A model generated the notes under the pieces. It did no database searches. It had not been told where the DNA came from and saw only the letters and a list, made by a program, of their open reading frames with translations. The translations under genes were made by a program, and so were the position numbers. Of a DNA stretch of 64,000 bases, positions 34,214 to 43,158 are shown piece after piece (the first letter of the stretch is position 1; every line of letters begins with the position of its first letter). Source of the stretch: Bradyrhizobium erythrophlei (GTDB lineage: Bacteria > Pseudomonadota > Alphaproteobacteria > Rhizobiales > Xanthobacteraceae); the NCBI RefSeq assembly GCF_900142985.1, contig NZ_LT670849.1:7461118-7525117 (forward strand). Reading direction: 5' to 3'.

Positions 34214-36649
34214 TCAACTTGGCGGTGAGCCACGCGGACCTGCCGCAGATGGCACTCCAGTCCCATTGATTACCGAGCTACCGCCGCGCATTGACTGCAA
34301 CTTGTCTCTGAATTCCTCGGTTACAGCGCTGGCGTCCTGGCCGTTTCGGATCATTTGCGTCTTGATGAAAATGATGATCTCCGAGCGGGTTTTGGTGCTG
34401 GACGTGTTGCCGAGCATGTCACCAAGGATCTTGATGTCGCGAAGACCGGGTATTCCGGAACGGGTTTCCTGATTGTTTTCGCTGATCAGGCCTGCGAGCA
34501 GCACGGTTTGTCCGCTTGTCACTGAGACGCTCGAGTGCACGCGGCGCTGGGAAATCGTTGGAGTTAGCGTCTGTTGATCGGGGTTAACAACATTAGAGAT
34601 CTCTTGATCGATCTCGAGCTGGATCGAACCGTTGGCGTGGATATGCGGCAGTACTTTCAGGATGACGCCGGTGTTGCGCATTTCAATCGTGTTGACGGTT
34701 GGCGTGGTCGAACTGGTTAGAAGCGTCGCCGAACTCGTTGAGACCGGAATTTCATCGCCTACCTGAAGCAGAGCTGGCTGATTGTCGAGTGCGACCAACG
34801 AGGGCGATGACAGCACCTTAACGTCGGTCACTGTCTGCAGCGCATTGATGATGGCGCGCGGATTCCCCGCGGATCCCAACAGCAAATTCAAACCAGGCCC
34901 CACGCTCTGCAGCAGGGCGGACTGGGCTGTCACCGATGCGGCCGCAGTTGCAGACGACTGAACCGTCGAAGCACCCGAGCCGAGAACACCACCCCCGACT
35001 TTATTGCCGTTCAGATAAAACTGAACGCCGTACTGCAAGGCGTTGGTCAACGTGACTTCGGCCACAGTCGCGTCAATCGCCACTTGCAGTTTCGCCTTAT
35101 CAAGGTCGCGGACCGCGCGCTCAACCACTCGATATTCGGCCTGAGTGGAATAGACCACAATCGCATTGTTGGCGTTGTCGGCGGTAATTCGCACGTTCTG
35201 AAATGCGCCACGCACGGCGTTGCCACCAGACAGCAGCGAAGCGCTTTCCGGGCCTTCCCCCTCAGTTCCTTTCCGATCCGAGAAGGTGTCAAAAGCAGTA
35301 GATATCGGTTTGCCGCCCAGACCGCCGCTGCTGTTGGATGCCGTCGTCAAGCCTCGACTGCCGGCCCCCTTGTCAAGGGAGTCCAGGCGGGATTCCGAAC
35401 CGTTGACGCCCGGCGCGAGCTGTTTGCCGGGTGTGTCGGAAGCCGAACCGGATCGCTGAAGGAAGATATCGTTCAGGATTTTGGCTATCTGAGTCGCATT
35501 GCCATTCTTCAAGCGAAAAGTATGCATCGATGTGCCGGAAGAATCGAAGCGATCGAGGCGGCGCACCCATTCCGTCGTTTGTGCAAGCAATTTAGGCGTC
35601 CTGGTGACGACCATGACTGCATTCATGCGCGAGATCGGCTGGAACCGAATAACTCCCTGCCCCACACCACCGTCACGAGTCTCGAATATCCGTTCAAGTT
35701 CTCCGATCATCGTCTCGGGCGAAGTTGATTTTAGCGGATAGACTCCGACCGATTGATTGCGCAGCCATTCCACGTCGAACGTCGCGACCATATCGAGAGC
35801 TGCCTCACGCTCGGCTGTCGTACCCTGAACCAAAAGCAGATTACGGGACGGGACAACGCGGATCGAACCGGGCCTGGCCAAAAAGCTTTCTGCAGTCTTC
35901 GCTACCGTCTCCGCAGACGTATATCGCAGCGGCACCAGCGATACGCCGTAACCTGGTTCGCCAGCACCCGCAACCGAGCCACCGGCGCTACCTTCTGGAA
36001 GCGGCACGATCTTCATTAAATTTCCGCTACGCACGATCACCGCGTTCGACATGCGCAATACGCTTTCGAATGCTGGCAGCACGTCCTTGCGGGGTATCGG
36101 GCCCGACGAAGCCAGCGTCACGTGACCCTGCACGCGCGGATCGACCGTAAAATTGAGCTGAAGAATATCGCCGAGCAGGAACTTAGCGACGGTCTGCACG
36201 TCGGCGCCATCGAAATTAATCTCAACGCCGTCGCTCTTTGCGGAAGCAACCTGGTCGAGGCTGTCGCCTTTGATAAATGCAGCCTGCTGGAGTGACGCAG
36301 GCGTCATCGCGGGGTTGGGGCCGCGTCGGGAGTTTGGCACCACCTCAGGCCCAACGTCAGCACCGGGAAACAAGAGAGGCCCCGCGGTTTGACTGCCTAC
36401 CTGGGGCTGTTCTTCGGCTGCTGGGAAGCGAGGGCTCAAATCCGCTTTGCGAACAGTATTGAGAGCGTCGTGCGACGACGTCGTATCCCCGACGCGCGAA
36501 GTATCCCCGAAAAGACTAGCGCCAGGTCCAGCGCAGCCCATCAAGCCACCCACCAGCAACATCGCCGAGCAAGCCCGTAAAATATTAGGGTAATTTAATT
36601 CCTTACGGAAATTTACCCCCCCAAAATAAGTCAAAATGTGCTCCCGCAC
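34214..36649 (-). CDS. gspD: Type II secretion secretin GspD
   Basis: An 811-residue protein. A lipoprotein-type signal (AMLLVGGLMG-Cys, Cys near 39) replaces the usual Sec signal peptide. N0 (VEINFDGADVQTVAKFLLGDILQLNFTVDP near 145), N1-N3 domains (YPLKSTSPETMIGELERIF, IVVYSTQAEYRVVERAVRDLD) and the C-terminal secretin barrel (VKVLSSPSLVALDNQPALLQVGDEIPV, VGVILKVLPHI-like, QTVLLAGLISE, PGLRDIKILGDML) are all present. It forms the outer-membrane pore. The long-frame start is GTG; ATG at residue 30 would still leave a lipoprotein signal. Gly/Ser-rich loops between N3 repeats are longer than usual. A 237-base gap precedes it. Confidence 0.96.
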   Translation of the reverse strand: MREHILTYFGGVNFRKELNYPNILRACSAMLLVGGLMGCAGPGASLFGDTSRVGDTTSSHDALNTVRKADLSPRFPAAEEQPQVGSQTAGPLLFPGADVGPEVVPNSRRGPNPAMTPASLQQAAFIKGDSLDQVASAKSDGVEINFDGADVQTVAKFLLGDILQLNFTVDPRVQGHVTLASSGPIPRKDVLPAFESVLRMSNAVIVRSGNLMKIVPLPEGSAGGSVAGAGEPGYGVSLVPLRYTSAETVAKTAESFLARPGSIRVVPSRNLLLVQGTTAEREAALDMVATFDVEWLRNQSVGVYPLKSTSPETMIGELERIFETRDGGVGQGVIRFQPISRMNAVMVVTRTPKLLAQTTEWVRRLDRFDSSGTSMHTFRLKNGNATQIAKILNDIFLQRSGSASDTPGKQLAPGVNGSESRLDSLDKGAGSRGLTTASNSSGGLGGKPISTAFDTFSDRKGTEGEGPESASLLSGGNAVRGAFQNVRITADNANNAIVVYSTQAEYRVVERAVRDLDKAKLQVAIDATVAEVTLTNALQYGVQFYLNGNKVGGGVLGSGASTVQSSATAAASVTAQSALLQSVGPGLNLLLGSAGNPRAIINALQTVTDVKVLSSPSLVALDNQPALLQVGDEIPVSTSSATLLTSSTTPTVNTIEMRNTGVILKVLPHIHANGSIQLEIDQEISNVVNPDQQTLTPTISQRRVHSSVSVTSGQTVLLAGLISENNQETRSGIPGLRDIKILGDMLGNTSSTKTRSEIIIFIKTQMIRNGQDASAVTEEFRDKLQSMRGGSSVINGTGVPSAAGPRGSPPS

Positions 36650-36886
36650 CGCCGTGCCTGAACTCGAGACCGAGTTGATTGCGACATTAAACCTGGGCCA
36701 ATGGCAAAATAATACCGATGTGGCACGCTTCTTACCCCACAGTCCCCTTGATAACCGAAAGTTAACCTTAAAGGATGAACTGACGGTTAACCATGAGTTT
36801 TGTGGGGCGAGAGCAGTGCAATAAGTGGCGATCCAAAGGCAAATTTTGGCCCTTGCGTCTGACCAATACCAGCCGTCGCCAACGAT
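36650..36886 (-). promoter_or_regulatory. Intergenic region upstream of gspD with a CtrA-like half site
   Basis: The only sizeable gap inside the gspF-to-peptidase run. It contains TTAACCAT at 36787-36794 and a related GTTAACCTTAA at 36761-36771. TTAACCAT is the 8-base half-site form of the CtrA-binding motif of Caulobacter-type alphaproteobacteria. A separate promoter for gspD is plausible; regulation by CtrA is speculative. Confidence 0.35.
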
Positions 36887-37420
36887 CTAATCTTTCGCTT
36901 TGTTGCCGGCCGATGTCGGATTCTGCTGCTGCGGAAACTGCGGCGCGTAGGGTGAAATGGGACCGTCGCTTAAAATCCGTTGATCGGCTTCCCGATTAAA
37001 AAGCGTAAACGTGGCGAAGCGACCATCAAGTGACAAGATCAGCTTGCGTCCCACGATCCCACTAACCGTCCATCCGCCTATTTCATCGCCAACTTGCGCG
37101 CGTATGGTCTTCTTCTCAGGTCCAACTTGGACAACGACATGCGCACTCGCCCCATCCATTACAACGCCGGAGACAACTAGATTTGGTGGCGGAGTTGGAG
37201 ACGTTCGTGGTTCGGGATCGCGAGACATCTGCGGAATTGAAGCGCCGTGACGGCTCGGAGAAAATAACGGTCGATCCACAATCGCCGACAACCGCTCCAT
37301 CGTTTCGGTCGCGAGCGGGTTGGAAGGCGAGGCCTGCATGGTCGATGTCGATGGATCGGCACCAAGCGCCGCGGTCGTGCATAACAACAGAACAGCAGGC
37401 GTCAGGCAAAGGTGCATCAT
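36887..37420 (-). CDS. Type II secretion GspC-like inner-membrane connector
   Basis: A 177-residue protein. The ATG overlaps the gspM stop (ATGA), preceded by GCGAGGAAG. A signal or anchor segment (LCLTPAVLLLCTTAALGA) is followed by LSAIVDRPLFSPSRHG, as in the region before the HR domain of GspC/PilP-type proteins. A small beta domain follows (NLVVSGVVMDGASAHVVVQVGPEKKTIRAQVGDEIGGWTVSGIVGRKLILSLDG). In GspC the HR domain binds the N0 domain of the secretin, linking inner and outer membranes. No PDZ domain is present. Position between gspM and gspD fits; some annotations may name this GspN or GspP. Confidence 0.75.
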   Translation of the reverse strand: MMHLCLTPAVLLLCTTAALGADPSTSTMQASPSNPLATETMERLSAIVDRPLFSPSRHGASIPQMSRDPEPRTSPTPPPNLVVSGVVMDGASAHVVVQVGPEKKTIRAQVGDEIGGWTVSGIVGRKLILSLDGRFATFTLFNREADQRILSDGPISPYAPQFPQQQNPTSAGNKAKD

Positions 37421-37956
37421 GGACTTCCTCGCCGCCAAAACGCACGCAAGCTCATCGTTACTCGCAAGATCGGATCTTCCGCGTGGCCTGCCGTCGTGCT
37501 GGCCGGCTGTAACGTCAATGTATCGACGAATACGTAAGGTGTCCCGCTTTCAAGCTGATAAAGGACCGCACGCAACGCCCTCGTGTTCATGTCAAGTGTG
37601 GCCTGAATTCTGACTGTGTCGACAGCCTCATCGCCTTTGGCCGGTTCTGCCCCTGTCGAAACTAGTCCAGCCTGCTGAAGGTCGGCGAGTTGTGCCAAGT
37701 ACGCCTGTAGTTTGGCGTTCGCGATACCTGTGGTAGGCGCGTCAAGAAAAGCCGAGGGGGGTGCTGCGCCGTTTAACCGACCCGCACCTGCTCGCATTTT
37801 TGTGTCCAAACGCGAGAGTAGTTCACGATGTTCGGCTAGCTCCGAACCAGCATCCGAACGCATCTGAACAGATAGTCCGGCTACAAACAAACATGCCAGC
37901 AACAACACGGCCAATACCGCTACAGAAATAGCTTGTTCGCGGTCCAACCTTAGCAC
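37417..37956 (-). CDS. gspM: Type II secretion GspM-like protein
   Basis: A 179-residue bitopic protein: a short cytoplasmic basic N-terminus (MLRLDREQA), one membrane helix (ISVAVLAVLLLACLFVAGLSV), a coiled-coil-like stretch (ELAEHRELLSRLDTKM) and a ferredoxin-like C-terminal part (VRIQATLDMNTRALRAVLYQLESGTPYVFVDTLTLQP). This matches the T2SM_b type of GspM, which stabilises GspL in the inner-membrane platform. It starts 3 bases after the gspL stop and its stop overlaps the next start. Confidence 0.85.
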   Translation of the reverse strand: MLRLDREQAISVAVLAVLLLACLFVAGLSVQMRSDAGSELAEHRELLSRLDTKMRAGAGRLNGAAPPSAFLDAPTTGIANAKLQAYLAQLADLQQAGLVSTGAEPAKGDEAVDTVRIQATLDMNTRALRAVLYQLESGTPYVFVDTLTLQPASTTAGHAEDPILRVTMSLRAFWRRGSP

Positions 37957-37959
37957 ACC

Positions 37960-39027
37960 TCACTCCTTTTCAAGCCTGATACGAGGTTCGACGTGCGCCT
38001 CGATAGAAAATCTGAAGGATTTGCCGTCCGAGCCGCGCGTCGTTGGTGCGGAAAAATGCACGCCGGTCAGGTGTCCCGACTGTTCAAGCGGTGCAAGCAA
38101 TCCCGGCGCATCATCAGCCAGCCCGACCATTCGCAATGTCGCGCTTTCCAGGCGAATTTCGGTCAAATATGCGGAATCGGGCAAGGCACGCGACAATGCC
38201 TCAAGGAGGATTACGCTGGAACCGGAGGTCTCCTTCAAGAACCATGCGCGCTCTGCCGACGAACCTGAAGCCGCCGCAGACGGCATCTGGCCACCCTGAA
38301 TTTGCAGCTGCAAGGCTTTGGCGCGGACGGCGATACTTTCACTCTCGTCGCGAATATTTCCGGCCGATACAAACGCCCAGAGGGTCAAGCACGTACTCGC
38401 CGCGACGATACCACCGATGCCCAAACCAATCAGGCGGCTCAACCTTTCAGGATGATCAAGTGAACCGTCCGTCGATCGCGACCACAGGGTCACGGGTTTT
38501 CTCGCATCATCTAGATTTTCGATAAGTGAGTTCGCCACGATGCGATCGACTTGAACATTGAGCGTGGCCAAATGTTTTCGAAATGCGTCGATATTCGCCC
38601 GCGAAGCTATCAGGATCCGCACGTCAAACACCGAGGCATTTTCCGAGTTCACTTCGCCGTCGAAACCGTAAACTACGTCGTTCGGTGGCCAGGGCGACAG
38701 CCGTTCGATCTGATTGCGGACCACACCCGACAAAAACTTCTGTGCCCCCGCCGGGACCGTGATGTCCCGCCTTACGATCTTGTCAGGAGGAAATTCTGCA
38801 ACGACAAAACTGTTGTGGGGGGCATCCAATAGGTGCGCCGACGAATTTGGCTCGGGTCGATCCTGTGGACGAGTTATATCATGGCTGGATCTAGTCTCCC
38901 TTACGACGACTTGCTGATTTTCAAGTGCGATGGTTAGAGCACGCTGTTCACGGCGGTGCTCGTGCCAAGCAACTAAGAGTGTCGCCAACGTCTCGATCCA
39001 TCGCTTCAGAATGGCAGGCATCCGCAT
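37960..39027 (-). CDS. gspL: Type II secretion GspL-like protein
   Basis: A 355-residue protein. The ATG at 39027 follows the gspK stop by 4 bases, with CAGAGG just upstream; a GTG one codon earlier is also possible. The N-terminal part (about 1-200) resembles the actin-like cytoplasmic domain of GspL, with NQIERLSPWPPNDVVYGF and IASRANIDAFRKHL. A membrane helix follows (LIGLGIGGIVAASTCLTLWAF near 210), then a PilN-like periplasmic domain (LLEALSRALPDSAYLTEIRLESATLRMVGLADDAPGLLAPLEQ). GspL recruits the GspE motor to the membrane and pairs with GspM, the next gene. Confidence 0.88.
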   Translation of the reverse strand: MRMPAILKRWIETLATLLVAWHEHRREQRALTIALENQQVVVRETRSSHDITRPQDRPEPNSSAHLLDAPHNSFVVAEFPPDKIVRRDITVPAGAQKFLSGVVRNQIERLSPWPPNDVVYGFDGEVNSENASVFDVRILIASRANIDAFRKHLATLNVQVDRIVANSLIENLDDARKPVTLWSRSTDGSLDHPERLSRLIGLGIGGIVAASTCLTLWAFVSAGNIRDESESIAVRAKALQLQIQGGQMPSAAASGSSAERAWFLKETSGSSVILLEALSRALPDSAYLTEIRLESATLRMVGLADDAPGLLAPLEQSGHLTGVHFSAPTTRGSDGKSFRFSIEAHVEPRIRLEKE

Positions 39028-39031
39028 CACA

Positions 39032-39940
39032 CTACCTCTGCGTCATGGGACTGCCCCATATAGAAGCTTTGGCATATGGAATTGGCGTCCAAATCAGCAC
39101 GCGGTACGGTTGGCTATCTTGAGGTAGCACAACAATCACAGCGTGGGCCGCGGCGGCATAACCGCTCATCAATTCCGCCGTCAGATCCACCGACACGACT
39201 CGCTGCGACTTGACCGCAAGGTATTGCTGCGCCGGTCCAAGAAGACGTCCGAACCGATCGGGGTTTGAGAGAGAATTGCGTCGAGCCTTGATGAACTCTG
39301 CAGCCCGTTGGGCGTCAACGCCGGGCAGCGCCGCGATGACAACTAGTGGTGCAGTCAACGGATTGACGGTTGAGTCACCGAACACGGTTGTTAGTGGCGC
39401 AATTGCCTCGATCCACTCGGGCTCCATTCCCGGAACAGAGTGAAGTTGGCCTAGGTCGGCGAAGGGCTGATTAGTGGTAGATGGTGGGAGCGCTTGACTG
39501 GATGGATGACCTCCATTGTCGGGATTTGCCGCACTGCCGGGACTGCGTCTTTCGACGATGCGACGAGCGACGGTGCCAGCCGCCCCTTCCGGAGCGCCAA
39601 TCGAACGCAACATTGAAGCAAGAACCTCAACCGGTGCCTTGCCAATATCGATTCGGCCGCCCTCGTCATTGAGACGCACACGCACGGCGCCAGTACCGAG
39701 GGTAGCCGTCGTCTCGACCTCGGACAACGGAACATCGCCGGGAGTCTGCACGATGCCCGCGGCCGTCTCAAGTCCGGCGGTTAAAAGCGCCTCTGCCTGC
39801 ACCTGATCGCGTTCAACCGCCATCACACCGGCAAAGCCCCGGAAGGTGACCGATGCGGCCATCGCCAACGCCGAAAGCAGCGATATGGACCACAGCACGG
39901 TCACCAAAACCATTCCACGTCGTGAATCGCTGTGTGTCAT
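39032..39940 (-). CDS. gspK: Type II secretion minor pseudopilin GspK
   Basis: A 302-residue protein, long for a pseudopilin as GspK always is. The prepilin-like start is SRRGMVLVTVLWSISLLSALAMAASVTF with the leader cut after Gly; the usual Glu at +5 is replaced by Val, as is typical of GspK, which caps the pseudopilus tip. VRLNDEGGRIDIGKAPVEVLASML and the helix-hairpin-helix-like LPGVDAQRAAEFIKAR are the family's conserved parts. The ATG overlaps the gspJ stop (ATGA). Confidence 0.92.
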   Translation of the reverse strand: MTHSDSRRGMVLVTVLWSISLLSALAMAASVTFRGFAGVMAVERDQVQAEALLTAGLETAAGIVQTPGDVPLSEVETTATLGTGAVRVRLNDEGGRIDIGKAPVEVLASMLRSIGAPEGAAGTVARRIVERRSPGSAANPDNGGHPSSQALPPSTTNQPFADLGQLHSVPGMEPEWIEAIAPLTTVFGDSTVNPLTAPLVVIAALPGVDAQRAAEFIKARRNSLSNPDRFGRLLGPAQQYLAVKSQRVVSVDLTAELMSGYAAAAHAVIVVLPQDSQPYRVLIWTPIPYAKASIWGSPMTQR

Positions 39941-40674
39941 TGCGCCCGGCTTTCGGACTTAGAAGGGCCATTCGGCGGCAATAGACACGCAGGCTTCGCA
40001 TCGCTTTGCCCGCAGGCCGGCGGCGCATCAGAGCGAACAACAAAAGTCGCATCGCCGAGCAAATCAACGCCAGTTTCGCGGTTGCGCAAGATCAAACGAA
40101 CGTAGCGGGGCAACGTCAATTCCTCAATCCAATTGGAAGACCATACCGGCGCGCCCGCCGGCGTGCTGCGTCCGAATTGGAACGACATGTCCAGCTTACC
40201 TTCGATCAGAACCACAGGATCTTTTGGCGTCAAATCTTCGAAGTGCGTGCGACCTCCTGGCCACTTCGCGCGGCGTCTGACAAGCCGACGCAAATCGCCA
40301 TCCCGCTCGATGGTCAGGCTAACGAGCTCATCGTCACTGGAGCTTGATGCAACGCCCCCCGCACCCACGAAGACCACGTTTGCTGACCGACCTGCGCTTT
40401 CTTGCTCGGCGGCAAACGCGATGGCGGTACCATCCGCTGTTGGTCGTGACACAAAGCGAGCTGAACTGAAATCGCCGGCCAAACGTCCGACAGCGAGAAC
40501 AAGACGCTCGGCTTCAGTTGCCCCTCGCGTTCCGCGGTCGAAGTAAATCGCAACATTTCGGATAAGCGCTGCGCTGGCAACTATGATCACCGAGGCAATC
40601 GTCAGTGCGGCCAAAACCTCGACAAGAGTAAAACCTTCACTTCCAGAGTTAATGCCTCGGCCTTGCATTGCCAT
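39937..40674 (-). CDS. gspJ: Type II secretion minor pseudopilin GspJ
   Basis: A 245-residue protein with the prepilin signature SEGFTLVEVLAALTIASVIIVASAALI near residue 12, including the Glu at +5. The C-terminal globular domain is beta-rich (VVFVGAGGVASSSSDDELVSLTIERDGDLRRLVRR) and contains a Cys pair (ACGQSDAKPAC) near the end. GspJ forms the tip complex with GspI and GspK. It begins one base after the gspI stop and overlaps gspK by 4 bases. Confidence 0.92.
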   Translation of the reverse strand: MAMQGRGINSGSEGFTLVEVLAALTIASVIIVASAALIRNVAIYFDRGTRGATEAERLVLAVGRLAGDFSSARFVSRPTADGTAIAFAAEQESAGRSANVVFVGAGGVASSSSDDELVSLTIERDGDLRRLVRRRAKWPGGRTHFEDLTPKDPVVLIEGKLDMSFQFGRSTPAGAPVWSSNWIEELTLPRYVRLILRNRETGVDLLGDATFVVRSDAPPACGQSDAKPACLLPPNGPSKSESRAQ

Positions 40675-40675
40675 C

Positions 40676-41101
40676 TCAGGGTTTTCCGAGCCGTATCGTC
40701 TCAGCCATAATGACCTGGCCGGGCGCCCAGCTCACGCTTGCGACCACACGAAAAGTCAACCAATTTGATTGGTCCTGCCTACGGACCGAAGCGGCCTGTT
40801 CAGTGTCGACGCGCCAACGCAATCCGCTGGTTTCGCCTTCCTGGGAAGTGATTGCCAAACTGGAGCGATCGACTGGGGCATTAATTAGCGAGCGCAGGAG
40901 AACCTGCGCCGCGACGCGGCCCTCGGCATTTGCCATGATGCGGCGTGCCTGTGACAGGTGTGGCCCTACCGCGCTCGCAAAAACGACAAGCAGCGTGAGA
41001 GCGACGAGAGCTTCAAGCAGCGTAAATCCGGCCTGCCCATCTCTTCCGTCGTTATGGCCCGATCGCGACACCACCGGTGTACCAGTTAACACGGATCTCA
41101 T
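40676..41101 (-). CDS. gspI: Type II secretion minor pseudopilin GspI
   Basis: A 141-residue protein with the signature QAGFTLLEALVALTLLVVFASAVGPHLSQA near residue 25, Glu at +5 of the mature chain. The C-terminal part contains LRWRVDTEQAASVRRQDQSNWLTFRVVASVSW. It nucleates the tip complex. MRSVLTGTPVV was taken as the start and would overlap gspH by about 50 bases; a start slightly upstream at 41116 is also possible. The long overlap is unusual in this operon and the true start may be inside. Confidence 0.88.
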   Translation of the reverse strand: MRSVLTGTPVVSRSGHNDGRDGQAGFTLLEALVALTLLVVFASAVGPHLSQARRIMANAEGRVAAQVLLRSLINAPVDRSSLAITSQEGETSGLRWRVDTEQAASVRRQDQSNWLTFRVVASVSWAPGQVIMAETIRLGKP

Positions 41102-41540
41102 ATTCCGCCTTTTCACGAGATAATTTCAATACCACTCCCGTCGATGCGCCATCCGGATGAAAGCGAACGACAGCCTGACGTCCAGACCAGAGTGCGTCGA
41201 TACCGAGGATGTCGAGGGCGATGTCGCGCGGCAGCGCAACGATACCCCCTCCGTCACCAACCAGGATACGTCGTTTGGCATCGAGAGATACCTCCCGATC
41301 GCGCCCCGTCAGAATCGCCCCAAGCCGTTCGCGTCGGAGCAGCGAGGCGGTCTGCAGCGTCACAGCCTTCAAACCGGCGCGGCCAGTGCCCGGCATCATT
41401 GTTAACACAAGCGTGGCGACCAGAGCTATAATGAGCATCACCGCCATGACCTCGATGAGGGTGAAGCCGGCGCCTCGATCGGCGTTCCAGCTTCGCAACA
41501 CTGGCAGTACGACGCGGACCACCCTGATCCTCCGGTTCAC
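41052..41540 (-). CDS. gspH: Type II secretion minor pseudopilin GspH
   Basis: A 162-residue protein with GAGFTLIEVMAVMLIIALVATLVLTMMPG near residue 23, then LQTASLLRRERLGAILTGRDREVSLDAKRR, the GspH pattern of a helix followed by a two-sheet beta domain. The Arg-rich leader (MNRRIRVVRVVLPVLRSW) is about 22 residues, longer than enterobacterial ones. GspH lies below the tip complex in the pseudopilus. Its ATG overlaps the gspF stop (ATGA). Confidence 0.9.
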   Translation of the reverse strand: MNRRIRVVRVVLPVLRSWNADRGAGFTLIEVMAVMLIIALVATLVLTMMPGTGRAGLKAVTLQTASLLRRERLGAILTGRDREVSLDAKRRILVGDGGGIVALPRDIALDILGIDALWSGRQAVVRFHPDGASTGVVLKLSREKAEYEIRVNWYTGGVAIGP

Positions 41541-42745
41541 TGCGCAAGATCTGTCATACTAAGCAGAGAACTCATGATCGATACGATCAGCGTACCAATG
41601 ACAATACTGACCACAATGATCGTGATCGGCCCGATCGCACCCATCAAGCGATCGAGACCCAATCCGAGTTTGTGCTCGTAGAAACGCGACGCATGACGGA
41701 CGATGTTCGCAACGTCGCCCACCTCATCTCCTACTCTCAGCATTCTCACTGCGAGCGGAGGAAGCAGTGTCGTGTCCGCCAAGGCCTCTGCAAACCTCCG
41801 GCCGTTCCTCACCTGCTCGTGGACGCTGTCGAGCGCCGCGACATAACGTGGTTCGGTAACGATGTCTCGAAGGATCTTGAGTGCCGCTGGAAGTGGGACG
41901 CCATTTTCGAGCAGCAGACCGAGCGTCCCCACGATCCGTGCCGTCCGGCGATCACCAGCCAACTCTGAAATTCCGGGAAGCAACGTGACTGCGCCGATGA
42001 TCCGCGCACGCCATTCGCGGTTACGCAATACCAGCCAAGTACCCACAACCAAAAACAGGCAGATCCCCAAAAAGAGATCCAGATTGCGACGCAGCAAGGA
42101 CGAGCACGCCACCACGAAAGCTGCACCCGAGTTAAGGCGACCACCAAGATCGGCAAACACAGGTTCGAACTGTGGCACGACATACATCAGGAAAAAAAGC
42201 AGGATAACAATCGCCGAGCCGACCAGAAACAACGGATAGCGGATCGCAGAATTAATTCGATCGGTCAGGACCTCCTTGCGTGAGCGGTCTTCGACGATCG
42301 CACGCAGTACGGCATCCAATTTTCCCGATGCTTCACCTGCACGTACCATTGCGACATAGGCGGGTTCGATAGCGACGGTATGTTGTTCCAGCGCTTCTGC
42401 GAAACTGTCGCCGGCGGAAATCGATGCGCGCAGATCCTGAGCAAATCCCGCCAGGCCTTTGCTTGTGTTGTCGCTGAGCGTCTGCAGCGCCGCTTCTAGC
42501 GTCAATCCGGCACCGAGAAGGAGCGCCAACTGATGCAAAAAAATGGAAACGTCCCGTGATCGCGGCGCCTTTCCAGCAGACTTGCGGCTACGCGTAAGAA
42601 TTCCTGTGGTAACAGGCTCGGCATCGATGGTCAGGTGACCTAGATACTCAATACGCCGCACCACTTCTTCACGCGATGACGCATCCACCTCGCCGGCGAC
42701 GATCTCGCCCGCAGGCGTGACAGCGCGATAACGGAATTGCGGCAT
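41537..42745 (-). CDS. gspF: Type II secretion inner-membrane platform protein GspF
   Basis: A 402-residue protein starting MPQFRYRAVTPAGEIVAGEVDASSREEVVRRI, the GspF N-terminal motif, followed by two repeated cytoplasmic domains (FLHQLALLLGAGLTLEAALQTL and IVGTLGLLLENGVPLPAALKIL, each followed by VRAGEASG or LRVGDEVGD) and three membrane helices (near 170-190, 220-245, 370-395). It is the central platform protein contacting GspE, L and M. It heads the locus; AGGGGCG lies 7 bases before the ATG, so the promoter is in the 400 bases upstream. Confidence 0.95.
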   Translation of the reverse strand: MPQFRYRAVTPAGEIVAGEVDASSREEVVRRIEYLGHLTIDAEPVTTGILTRSRKSAGKAPRSRDVSIFLHQLALLLGAGLTLEAALQTLSDNTSKGLAGFAQDLRASISAGDSFAEALEQHTVAIEPAYVAMVRAGEASGKLDAVLRAIVEDRSRKEVLTDRINSAIRYPLFLVGSAIVILLFFLMYVVPQFEPVFADLGGRLNSGAAFVVACSSLLRRNLDLFLGICLFLVVGTWLVLRNREWRARIIGAVTLLPGISELAGDRRTARIVGTLGLLLENGVPLPAALKILRDIVTEPRYVAALDSVHEQVRNGRRFAEALADTTLLPPLAVRMLRVGDEVGDVANIVRHASRFYEHKLGLGLDRLMGAIGPITIIVVSIVIGTLIVSIMSSLLSMTDLAQ

Positions 42746-43158
42746 TGGGTGCGCCCCTAGAAAACTTGCGATTTGCGAACCACACGCTGTTGTCTGCCTG
42801 AATGCCGCTCGTCAATCGTTATCCGACGCTTCAGCACGTGTTCACATGGGCAACGCCAACTCCACTTCGCTAAGCGTCCGAGGCAATTATTGTGCACTAG
42901 TATCGCGTCCGGACCAAGATCGAGAATGCATCTGACGGGATGGCGAAAATCGGACCAACGCGCGGCAATCCCATGTTTCTCCGCGATCGCCCGGCAGCAC
43001 AATGATAAACCAAGTGGTATTATAAAACCTTTTAAATACCTTAGCCTCGGAAAGATAGTGCTACGTTCCAGGCCGAATTTCGGACCCCGCCCCTTGCATA
43101 CGGTTTCCATTTGTATGAGTGATTGAATGAATTAAGAAAGGCATTGGGGAGCACCGCA
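42746..43158. promoter_or_regulatory. Divergent intergenic region upstream of gspF
   Basis: About 410 bases between the gsp operon and a plus-strand secreted-protein gene. A minus-strand frame at 42757-43110 is open but has no recognisable fold. An AT-rich block near 43010-43045 (TATAAAACCTTTTAAATACC) is the best promoter candidate. GGGGAG at about 43146 is the ribosome site of the next gene. Confidence 0.35.

Noticed and set aside
42757..43110. 117-residue minus-strand frame upstream of gspF
   Set aside because: Cys/Arg-rich without family; more likely promoter sequence of the operon.
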